Source: Isochrysis galbana
Lineage: Eukaryota > Haptophyta > Isochrysidales > Isochrysidaceae
Length of the DNA stretch: 64,000 nt
Reading direction: 5' to 3'
Assembly: GCA_018136815.1 (NCBI GenBank)
Contig: CM030939.1
Coordinates: 4,395,419 to 4,459,418, forward strand
Shown: piece after piece, positions 1-9,223 of the stretch
Layout of the letters: each line of letters begins with the position of its first letter
Position numbering within the stretch: position 1 is the first letter of the stretch
Program-made: the position numbers and the translations under genes
The notes under the pieces: model-generated
What the model was told of the DNA's origin: nothing
Seen by the model: only the letters and a program-made list of their open reading frames with translations
Databases searched by the model: none

Positions 1-2
1 TA

Positions 3-529
3 AATTGGCAACGCATAGGCCCGCACCCGGCGCTATTCACGGGCAAGGGCGCCTCGGACCACCTGCCCCTAATAGGAAACTTCGAATACGTCGGACACAA
101 AAACGGACGCTCATACGACATACGAATAAACAGCGACCTACTAGACGAGGAAGACACGCGTGGAGTGATCAACCGTCTATGGACGGGACACATCACGGCG
201 GAAACACCGGATGAGAGACTAGAAGAGGCCTGGGCGAACGCCAAAAGAGCGGTAGCAACATACCTGCTATGGGCAACCCGGCAAGGAGAAGAACACAAAG
301 CGATCGCGAAAGCCACGGATGAGCTGGCGATCATTGGCATAACCTTGGAGGGAGAAGAGCCTAACCCCGCAAAGCTAGACAGGATGAGGGAACTTAACCT
401 AGAAATCACACAACTGCGAAAACGATCGAAGCCGACGAACAAACAATGCTTCGAAGCACTGAAACACGAAGAAAGACTGACTAAAGAATTCTTTAAAAGA
501 TTCAAACCCAAAACATCGCACAGCGCGAT
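3..529 (+). pseudogene. LINE ORF2 fragment: end of APE endonuclease plus linker
   Basis: Reading the third frame from base 3 gives an open stretch with the motif GASDHLPLIG. This is the C-terminal SDH(L/I)P box of apurinic-type endonucleases carried by LINE ORF2 proteins. A charged, helical linker follows and ends in HEERLTKEFFKRFKPK. The linker's end matches part of the element at 63304 (CEERMTKEFFQRFKSR), so both belong to one family. Similarity stops near base 529, where low-complexity DNA begins. The 5' side runs off the window. The RT core is absent, so this is a broken copy. The family assignment is firm; function is lost. Confidence 0.75.
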
Positions 530-689
530 ACCCTCATGCCGAGCCAAGGCGACGCCGTTCTCGTCGCGTACGTGGTGCTCCTGGGCCTCTCCTTCGGGGT
601 GCTCACGGGGGGGCTCATGGTAGGGTGAGAGTCCCCACGGGAGGGGAAGAAACCCTGAGGGAAAGGAGACCAAATGAAGGCAAGCCGCC

Positions 690-1110
690 TAGAAGGCGGA
701 GGCGGAGCAGGCAATGGAGGGGGTGACGGTGGCGGAGAGGGCGGAGGCGGAGAAGGCAATGGAGGGGATGACGGCGGCGGAGAGGGCGGAGGCGGGGGTG
801 ACGGAGGAGAAGACGGCGGTGGAGAAGGCGGAGGCGGAGAAGGCAATCAATGGAGGGGGTGACGGTGGAGGAGAGGGCGGAGGCGGAGAAGGCAATGGAG
901 GGGATGACGGCGGCGGAGAGGGCGGGGGCGGAAAGGGTGACGGAGGAGAAGACGGCGGTGGAGAGAGCGGAGGCGGAAAAGGCAATGGAGGGGGTGACGG
1001 CGGTGAGAAGGCGGAGGCGGAGCAAGCAATGGAGGGAGTGACGGTGGCGGAGAGGGCGGAGGCGGAGAAGGGAATGGAGGGGATGACTGACGGAGGCGGA
1101 GAGGGCCGCC
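690..1110. repeat. GGA/GGC-rich minisatellite, about 45-bp unit
   Basis: Units containing GGCAATGGAGG recur about every 45 bp (711, 756 and on). They are made of GGC-GGA-GGC and GACGGCGG blocks. Because 45 is a multiple of 3, all frames stay open and give spurious Gly/Glu or Pro/Ser proteins. The leader at 655-690 (GAGACCAAATGAAGGCAAG) recurs at 23690-23712, so the array may be attached to a dispersed repeat. No gene is supported from 530 to 2120. Confidence 0.8.
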
Positions 1111-1425
1111 GGGACGCAGTGCGTGCGCATAACAACTTTTTCATCTACGGTGCCCCTGTGGTGCCCAATGCTCACAATTATGTAAACAGGCAATTGGTAC
1201 AAAAGTCGCCCATGGGACAGGTGTGGTGCGTGCGTATGCAGAGGGGGGGCGAGGGCGAGGGGGGAGGGGGAGGGGGGCGGTAAACCCACCATTTTCCTCG
1301 GCAATTTTTCATTGCGGCAGGTAAGCCCCCTAGGAGGTTTTTCTTGGGCTTCGGAGAACGGTCAAAAAATGCATCCCCCCCCGCATTTAGTAGTTATAAA
1401 TCAGTGTTTGACCCCCCTACCTTTG

Positions 1426-2120
<695 letters not shown>

Positions 2121-4112
2121 TTAGAATACTGCTCTTTGCTGCTGCCCTTGAATCTCGGCAATACGAGGAGATCGGCCAACGCCGACGAAGACTCCGAAGG
2201 CACATGCCGCAAAGATGAGTGTGGTGGCTGCATTGACACTTTCAGCGCCCTGAAGCAGTGGGGCGATGGCAATAAGCGCGAGAGCGGCAGCATTGTACAT
2301 GAACGTCACGAAAGCCGCCGATACGGGCGCCGCAGCGGAACCAGACGCCGGGGCACTTGATTGATGCCAGCTGCCCAGCATCGTACCCGGGGCCACGACC
2401 CGAACGCTTGGAAAAGCACGGCAAGCAGCCTCCGTCACACGGTCTGCTCTCTGCTCTTCGCCTAGAGGAGGCCAAACGCTTGGGAGGGCTCCGACATTGT
2501 CGACAAGCGCCAAGCTGACGGAATGATGATGGGCGAGCTCCCTGAGGGCGTTACTAGTCGTTGCCGGGTGCCCGCTAGTCTCCTCGCCCTGAACATCTGC
2601 GGAGCCAGCCTCTCCTAAGCGAGAAGCCTCCCTGAGAGGCCCTCGAGCCGCAGCCGTGGTGGTGTGTGCCGCGTCGGCACTTTGCCTGAGCACATCTGCA
2701 GCAAGCTCGTAAAGCACTGGGTCTGCGCTCCCCTGGAAGAACCCGGCGGCGGCGGCGAGAATCACAGCACTAGCTCCGCTGGCGGGCGGTAGCAGCGGTG
2801 CTGCTGAAAGCACAGATGGAGCGCTCACTGCATACCCTCCAAAGGACACGGATGAGAGCAGGAGTACCAAGACAAGGAGCTCTGGCAGTCGGGTAGAGAA
2901 AAATGTGGTATCCGCCAATATGCCACCAAATACATTGCCTGCTAGGCAAGTGACGGAATTGGACACGCCAGCGATGCCAGCTATCCGAGATGAGAAGAGC
3001 GGCGGGACCAATGTCTGAGAGATGAGCCCGGCCCAGCCGGCAGACACACCTGCTTCGATGCCAGCTAGCAATGAGAGAACGAGCATCGGCCGGCTTCTCG
3101 CTGCGAGGCGGAGCTCGTTGTCCAAGCGGCGAGCGTGTAGCGCAAAGCTTGTGGCATGCCCCCTTAAGCATGGGCCATACCACCGCCATGATTCTCTCCT
3201 AGGTTCATCAACCGTGGAACTTTCCGTGCCAAATACGATGACTCTACTTGATTCTAGGCCCTGGTGATGAACAGTCTCGCTCTGTCTTACTGCAAATCGC
3301 GCAAAATTTGATCGATCTCCAGATTCAGGTGGGTTGTAGACCCCGGTAAATTCTGCGTCCGGACGGGTGCAATCGAGCACCGAAGCTGCGGAGGCTTCCA
3401 CAGTCCCACACAAAAAGTGAGGTTGGTGTGTGCCGCCAAGCACGCGGCTTGTGGAAGGTGGGGGTAAGTGGATGCAGCAGAATAGAAGCAGAGCCAATGA
3501 TGTGACGAGCTCCAAAAGTAGCAGCCAGATAACGTTGTCAGCACTGTCGGCAATGACTATCGGGCCAAGAACAAATGCGAATAATTGACCTAGGTTTCCG
3601 CCACTATATGCCAAAGCCGTAGCAGTCCCGCGTTTATGCGGCGGGAAGTAGGCCTCCGCAATGGTGGAGCAGCCACTCATCACAAAGGGCCCAGCAGCTG
3701 CATTGAGAAACTGCGCAATCGAAAGGACGACGGTAGACAATCCTGCATGGCTTCGTCGGACATCGTCGCTGACGATCGAGGGCAAGAGCCTTACTGCTGC
3801 GCATGCAAATGAGAGGCTGCCTGCAACGATCATGGAGCTCTTGAGCCCCTCGGCCGGTCCCCGTGGAGTGCTGAGGAGTGCGGTCGCAACAGGCTGGAGG
3901 AGGATGCCGCCGATGGGCCCCCATGCCAAGAGCAGGTCGACCGTGCGCTCCGAGAAGGCATAGTACTCGGAGACTCCCGGGCTGGACACCGATGAGAAAC
4001 TGAACCACAGAACAACCTGGTTGGCGCCCAGGCTGAGGAAGAGCGCGAGGACGAGCCAGTCGCTCAGCGTCGCCCGCGGTGCGGGCTTAGAGCTGAGGAG
4101 CGTCCGCTCCAT
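2121..4112 (-). CDS. Major facilitator transporter, SLC49 (FLVCR/DIRC2)-like
   Basis: One uninterrupted 663-residue frame predicts about 12 membrane spans in a 6+6 arrangement. Spans are near residues 18-40, 57-80, 91-110, 125-146, 162-187 and 193-214, then six more after a long cytosolic loop (about 215-330). The box YFPPHKRGTATALA (155-168), in the loop before span 5, and NLGQLFAFVLGP within it resemble the FPP-E-R-ATA signature of the SLC49 heme/pyridoxine/metal transporter group. WGPIGGILLQP in span 2 also fits DIRC2/SLC49A4. The protein is longer than usual (about 450-550) because of the central loop and a Ser/Ala-rich insert between spans 10 and 11. The substrate cannot be told. Start: the first Met, just upstream of span 1. 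No intron is needed, unlike most neighbours. Confidence 0.8.
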   Translation of the reverse strand: MERTLLSSKPAPRATLSDWLVLALFLSLGANQVVLWFSFSSVSSPGVSEYYAFSERTVDLLLAWGPIGGILLQPVATALLSTPRGPAEGLKSSMIVAGSLSFACAAVRLLPSIVSDDVRRSHAGLSTVVLSIAQFLNAAAGPFVMSGCSTIAEAYFPPHKRGTATALAYSGGNLGQLFAFVLGPIVIADSADNVIWLLLLELVTSLALLLFCCIHLPPPSTSRVLGGTHQPHFLCGTVEASAASVLDCTRPDAEFTGVYNPPESGDRSNFARFAVRQSETVHHQGLESSRVIVFGTESSTVDEPRRESWRWYGPCLRGHATSFALHARRLDNELRLAARSRPMLVLSLLAGIEAGVSAGWAGLISQTLVPPLFSSRIAGIAGVSNSVTCLAGNVFGGILADTTFFSTRLPELLVLVLLLSSVSFGGYAVSAPSVLSAAPLLPPASGASAVILAAAAGFFQGSADPVLYELAADVLRQSADAAHTTTAAARGPLREASRLGEAGSADVQGEETSGHPATTSNALRELAHHHSVSLALVDNVGALPSVWPPLGEEQRADRVTEAACRAFPSVRVVAPGTMLGSWHQSSAPASGSAAAPVSAAFVTFMYNAAALALIAIAPLLQGAESVNAATTLIFAACAFGVFVGVGRSPRIAEIQGQQQRAVF

Positions 4113-4281
4113 TGGCGCCGTTGCGCGCTCCCGGCCCCCCTTCTCCCCCTTCCACCCACCCTCTCCCCTTTTCCCCTCTCCCCCTCTTCCCCACCCCCGG
4201 GCCGCGCCGCAGCCGGAAGCTCCGCCCCCTCCGGTCAGAGTTTTCTTGTTGTGTGAGTATAACCTTAGTGCTGTGGGTGCG

Positions 4282-4345
4282 TCGCCCTCGACGGCAACGG
4301 AGCCCCTACCCCGCGATGGGGTTATGCGCGGTTGGTGAATGGCTC
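4282..4345 (+). repeat. Dispersed repeat, second copy at 19465-19527
   Basis: The core CCCCTACCCCGCGATGGGG and the following TTATGCGCGGTTGGTG are shared almost exactly with 19465-19527. The core folds as CCCC-GCGAT-GGGG. The two copies diverge right after ATGGCTC, where a hairpin-leader element begins in this copy. Confidence 0.75.
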
Positions 4346-4346
4346 A

Positions 4347-4435
4347 AAAACTAAGTTTATACTTGGTTCACATGGGGGAGGCGCCTCGTGCCCTCCCCCG
4401 GGCTCCAACTCCCCTCCGGGAGGCCGGGGGGCCGG
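4347..4435 (+). mobile_element. Hairpin-leader retroelement 5' end
   Basis: AACTAAGT-TTAT-ACTTGGTT folds into an 8-bp stem with one G:U pair. It is followed by ATGGGGGAGGCGCCTCGTGC. The stretch to about 4430 closely matches 54741-54825. It belongs to the family whose 5' terminus is fixed by target-site duplications at other loci. Its 3' end was not found. Confidence 0.6.
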
Positions 4436-4478
4436 GGGGCCCGTCCGCCCGTCGGTCAACCTTTTCAACCTCAGACTG

Positions 4479-4706
4479 TTAAGCACGCGCCTGAGCCACC
4501 CCCAGTCGCCTGCCACCACCCCCCACAAGCCCCCTTCCGCACTTCCGCGCCCTCCGTGCGTCGTGCGTCGTGCGTCGATCACCATGCCCGTAGTCACTCC
4601 CGAGGAAAGCTCCACGAGCTCCTTGCAAGAACCGCGTTCCGCGCGAGCTGCCGGCGCGCCCTCGCAGGCAATCTCCAAGAGTGGGTTCAGCCTTGCTCTG
4701 ACAGAG
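4479..4706 (-). repeat. Dispersed repeat, inverted copy at 28522-28750
   Basis: About 225 bp match the 28522-28750 stretch in opposite orientation at high identity. Both copies keep an open frame on each strand. One strand reads MEIACEGAPAA with SSGVTTGMVIDARRTTH, the other MPVVTPEESS with AGAPSQAISKS. I do not recognise either protein. It may be a conserved piece of a mobile element. Confidence 0.7.
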
Positions 4707-5596
4707 TCTTACCTTTTCTTGGGTCAGATCGTGTCGTTTATTTGTTGTTCTTTTCTCGTAGTTCTCTTCGTTCTCTTACGGGCGTGAAGAGCGAAGAGCG
4801 AAGAGCGAATGAACGATGAATTTGAGTGGAGAGCCGCGCGCCAACCGCCGAACGAAGACGGAAGACGTGATGAGCGACACACCGCCCACGCGAAGGTTTT
4901 GCCCGAAAACGAGAACAAGAGAATTATAACGATAAATGACGAATGGCGAAGAGAAGAGCGAAGCCTAACGAGTGTCGATTCGCGAATGCTAGCCCGGTCA
5001 CTCACTATGGGGGTGCGGAGGGCACCAGCTACAATGGATGAATGAAGGGCAAAATAAGCTCCCTATAGGTTCCGGTAGGATGGATCAGCAAAAAAAGTTG
5101 GGGGTTCTCCGGCGAAATTAATTTTCGAAAAATACCGAATTTCAGGCCTTCGAAGACGGTGCGCGAAATACAGTCGGGCCCCCCTCCGGTATATTTTTAG
5201 TGAGGCTCTTCATGCGAGGCACAAACATGGAATGACGAGGAAACCTTGGACGCCAACTCGCTGGGTCTACAAGGCGTGGTTCTATGCACACTGGACCATA
5301 AGTCAAGCTCATAATTTTGCAGTTAAATGTGTACGAACGTATCACAAAACTCAAGACGTTAACGTTAACCACTAGTCACCAAGGGCTAGAGCGGCTAATT
5401 TGGCACCGCGACCGGGCGGACGGCATGGTCTTTTTTTTCATCCATTTCAACTAGTGACAGCAAACGACGTCAAATCAAGATATGCTGCCCTAGTTGCCGA
5501 GCCAATTAATTGCCCTTTCCAGCCTCGCACATCTTGTCGAATATCGGCATTGGCGCGAAAACCGCCCGAACGTTACGTACCGAGATGCGCTCGAGT
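4707..5596. other. No gene seen
   Basis: Purine-rich to mixed sequence with GAAGAGCGAA repeats near 4790-4810. I see no domain or repeat match inside the window. Confidence 0.4.
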
Positions 5597-6057
5597 GCCC
5601 AACTTTCGAACGCTACCGGGCGCGCTGACGGCGCTTTCTCGGTCTCCCACTGGGATAGGATGCCGCACCAGGCACCATATCCAAATATGCCGCCCGAGCA
5701 GCCACGCCAATCGCCGCCGCCGCCCGCGCTCATCGCGAAATCGACGGCCGTGTGTGGCGCCGACGACTACGCTAACGTCACCCGGCCGAACGGGCCGAGC
5801 GCCCAACTTTCGAACGCTACCGGGCGCGCTGACGGCGCTTTCTCGGTCTCCCACTGGGATAGGATGCCGCACCAGGCACCATATCCAAATATGCCGCCCG
5901 AGCAGCCACGCCAATCGCCGCCGCCGCCCGCGCTCATCGCGAAATCGACGGCCGTGTGTGGCGCCGACGACTACGCTAACGTCACCCGGCCGAACGGGCC
6001 GAGCGCCCAACTTTCGAACGCTACCGGGCGCGCTGACGGCGCTTTCTCGGTCTCCGC
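5597..6057 (+). repeat. 204-bp tandem repeat, about 2.3 units
   Basis: GCCCAACTTTCGAACGCTAC begins units at 5597, 5801 and 6005, an exact 204-bp period with almost no divergence. As 204 is divisible by 3, open frames on both strands repeat every 68 codons; these are probably artefacts. The end of a unit recurs in reverse orientation at about 17093-17170, so the unit is dispersed as well. Confidence 0.9.
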
Positions 6058-6406
6058 AAACGAAACATCTCGTATATGGCTACTTTACGTTAATGTGGGC
6101 CTTAGGGGAAAAAGTTTCTATGCGCACGCACGGCGCCCTCGCGGGGGGGGGGACTCGATGCGCATACGCACGGCGTGCACAATGATTGCAAGTAATCATA
6201 CGTGCTGCGCAAACGAAACATCTCGTATATGGCTACTTTACGTTATTGTGGGCCTTAGGGGAAAAAGTTTCTATGCGCACGCACGGCGCCCTCGCGAGGG
6301 GGGGGGAGCCGATGCGCATACGCACGGCGTGCACAATGATTGCAAGTAATCACACGTGCTGCGCAACGAAACATCTCGTATACGGCTACTTTACGTTAAT
6401 GTGGGC
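6056..6406 (+). repeat. 153-bp tandem repeat, interrupted by a retroelement
   Basis: Units start GCAAACGAAACATCTCG at 6056 and 6209, and GCAACGAAACATC at 6363. The third unit breaks off at 6406 after ACGTTAATGTGGGC and resumes at 7607-7712 with the same 14 bases followed by CTTAGGGG. The intact first unit (6081-6110) shows the same junction without an insert. Confidence 0.95.
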
Positions 6407-7606
6407 CAACTAACTTTATAGTTGGTCGCCATGGAGCGCGCCGCCGCTCCCCACCTCTCCTTCGGGTCCCCCGCCGCGGGCGCCCCCCCAGCACCCATGG
6501 AGCTGTCGCTGGCGAAGCGACCGCGTCCGCCCGCAGAGGCCGAGCAGGTGAGCGCGATCCCGGTCGCGCCGCACGGCCCGTGGCCCCGGCCACACAAGTC
6601 ACAGCAGCCATGGGCTGAATATCACAAACGAAGAATGGAAGCACATAGCTAAACTATACACAATGCCGTTATTGAAACACACAGACAAGCACCTCCACTT
6701 CAAACATATCACACACAGAAGAATTGGTACTAGAAATAGATTCACAGACACTCAGACAGACATATGTAGGCTATGTCGTCGACACCGCGAAAACTCGTGC
6801 CATCTAGCGTGGTGTCCCGCGACGAAAACCATCTTCGAGACCATAGACGCCCTCAACAACTACACTCCTCCCCCCAGAAGGACACGCACACAGAAAATAA
6901 AGGATAGATTATTTGCATATCCTGGTACGAACACTCCCGAAAGCCTAAAAGCACTATACGTGATAGCGTGGAAATATATACTAAGAGACTTCTACAGAGT
7001 AGAATTTGAGTCATACGAATACCACTACATACCTATCCTAGAGTCTACACTAGTGAGATTCACTACATTAGTCAGGGGCCTCACCCCGCCAAAAGCGCAC
7101 TGCTCTGCACGCACGCACAAAGCCGCTCAAGGGAGAAAGCCCAAACTCAAGAAATCGCTAGAACTCAGCGCCCCCGTATTCATTGAAAACGAGAAAGGTA
7201 GACTACAACTGAGCGAAAACACCCGCCTCGTAGCAAAAGCACTTGGCCTCGCTGAAAGACTCGCATAACATGAAGCGTCGGCCCGGGGAAACTTACCATC
7301 TAAGAACGCGATCGATCACTATAGGTTATCTAAGAGGAACGCCGCGCACATTAAGCCAAGGGGCCATGGAACAACTATAAAAACAAACGGGTCACTCAGT
7401 GGCACAGGAGGGAGCGGAGAACACGCCGCTGAGGACAAGTGCACACAGCTCCGCTCGGACCCCCCACATATCCCGAGCCCCTAAGTAGAGCACGAGGGGA
7501 GTTGCCGCAAGGCGGGGAATGAGGGTGAGGAAGGGAAGGGGGCGTGGCTACGAATATGCGAGTCAGTGCCACGGGGGAGGCGAGAATATTAAAAGGTTTT
7601 TTTTTT
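6407..7606 (+). mobile_element. Non-autonomous hairpin-led LINE derivative (copy A)
   Basis: A 1.2-kb insertion flanked by ACGTTAATGTGGGC (6393-6406 and 7607-7620); preceding T bases could extend the duplication to 17. The 5' end is a hairpin CTAACT-TTAT-AGTTGG, four bases before ATGGAGCGCGCC, the ORF1 start common to the family. ORF1 runs only about 57 codons (6431-6600). It then joins the 3' part of ORF2 (about 6605-7268). A 330-bp 3' region ends in GAGAATATTAAAAGG and ten T. EN and RT are missing, so movement would depend on a full-length relative. Confidence 0.92.
6606..7268 (+). pseudogene. LINE ORF2 C-terminal tail with zinc knuckle (copy A)
   Basis: The frame carries HLHFKHITHRRIGTRNRF then C-x2-C near CRLCRRHRENSCHLAWC, the zinc-knuckle region after RT in ORF2 proteins. 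The 3' frame is collinear with the tail in copy C (57626-59190) down to the C-terminus, about 50% identical by eye. The first in-frame Met (6663) lies downstream of the deletion joint near 6600. Translation therefore would need another initiation route or does not occur. Confidence 0.75.
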
Positions 7607-7712
7607 ACGTTAATGTGGGCCTTAGGGGAAAAAGTTTCTATGCGCACGCACGGCGCCCCCGCGGGGTGGCCGATGCACATCGCGCCGTGCCCATAGTTAC
7701 AAGTAATCACAA

Positions 7713-8238
7713 TCGAAAAGCGCCGACACGGCGCCTTCGGGGGGACACGCGTCGCGGGAAGCAGGGAATGTTACGCTAGTCTATATTTAATTTTAAAATG
7801 AAGCTATATGTACAACTGTGGACATTCGATCGCTCAATTCGACTCATGTCCCACATTTGACGGAACGACACCTCCCACCCTGCTCGCGCGAGAGCTCTGG
7901 ATTCTGCATGGCCACCACCTCCAGGCCATTCTTCGGCCGATCGCGGGCGATCGGACGTCGCGGAAGCTCCGCGTTTCTAATGGTGATGCGCCCTACATTC
8001 ACCACTCCGATTCCCTCCCGTGAGCGCCCGCCTCAATCTCCCAAAATAGCCCGCCACGCGCGGGGGAAGGGAGGGGGGTCACTCACCGACGCCATTGCCC
8101 TTCGTGGGGCGGGAGGGGGTCGTTCGGAGGGGGGAGGGAGTTGCCGGGGCAGGTAGGGGGGGACCCTAAGGAATCCTTGGACACCCAGGGGAGGTGGGAA
8201 ATAGTGGTTAAAATGAGTGAGTGACCGGGCTACGAATG
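7713..8238. other. No gene seen; short dispersed repeat near 7840-7885
   Basis: The segment TTTGACGGAACGACACCTCC is matched in reverse orientation near 28207-28230. Otherwise I see nothing that can be assigned. Confidence 0.4.
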
Positions 8239-8865
8239 CGACACACAGCTCAGGGGGCAGGTGAGGCTGGGGCATGGCCCTGGCCCCTCCTGTCTCTCCC
8301 TCGCTGGCGCTCCGCGCCCCTGCAAGTCGACTGGAGCTGACTGGGGTGTCTTGATCAGGGGGGCCCAGGGGGAGGAGGGGCTGGTCAGAGGGATGGGCTG
8401 GCCACGACAGGCCAGGGCGGGCGAATCAGGCGTGCCTGTAGGGAGAGGGATGGGTCAGCAGGGCAGTGTGCTCCTGCCGGGCCATCAGGCGTGCTAGGAG
8501 AGCGAGAGCGAGCGACACACAGCTCAGGGGGCAGGTGAGGCTGGGGCATGGCCCTGGCCCCTCCTGTCTCTCCCTCGCTGGCGCTCCGCGCCCCTGCAAG
8601 TCGACTGGAGCTGACTGGGGGGTCTTGATCAGGGGGGCCCAGGGGGAGGAGGGGCTGGTCAGAGGGATGGGCTGGCCACGACAGGCCAGGGCGGGCGAAT
8701 CAGGCGTGCCTGTAGGGAGAGGGATGGGTCAGCAGGGCAGTGTGCTCCTGCTGGGCCATCAGGCGTGCCAGGAGAGCGAGTGGTTCCTCCCCCATGACAG
8801 GGGAGGAGTGGAGAGAGAGGGGGGCTCGTGCCCCCCCCTGGGCAAACTAAGTATAAACTTAGTTG
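8239..8865 (-). repeat. Hairpin-leader repeat with internal 274-bp tandem duplication
   Basis: On the minus strand it starts at 8865 with CAACTAAGT-TTAT-ACTTAGTT (perfect 8-bp stem inside). A G/C-rich stretch follows, then a body present twice in tandem (about 8239-8512 and 8513-8786, period 274, nearly identical). The body matches 40300-40690 and 31640-31950 on the plus strand. These three loci define one non-coding repeat subfamily. Confidence 0.85.
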
Positions 8866-9223
8866 TAAGGAGCAGGCACGAGAACGGCGCACTAACTCAC
8901 GGGCTATGGGCTCTTATGAAGCTCCCACAGCACTACCGTCCGGCCACTGACAGTTTCTGTCATGTTTGCTACGGCGAACTAATAATTACAATGGCATCAT
9001 AACGGGAGGCACAATCCGTCTCGAGTCATGGAGCACATGCATCTGTAGCCTCGCCATCATTCGGCTAAAAGAAGAACCACGCCATTTGTCGCGACGCATG
9101 GGGCGATCCTCGTCCCAAGCCAAGCCTTGGCCCACCCCTTCCGATAGGCATCGCCATCGAGCATTCATCGCATCTTCATCTATATGTATGTGTGCAGCCC
9201 GCACTGCCCCAGTGCAGAACACT
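8866..9223. other. 3' side of the armadillo gene; no gene seen
   Basis: Probably the 3' untranslated region and flank of the minus-strand gene that ends at 9224. Confidence 0.4.

Noticed and set aside
615-1304. Several long open frames over the 5' minisatellite
   Set aside because: The 45-bp unit keeps all frames open; products are repetitive Gly/Glu or Ser/Pro.
6407-6430. Self-cleaving ribozyme at the element 5' end
   Set aside because: The single short stem lacks hammerhead or HDV-type core motifs. A structured end is supported; catalysis is not.
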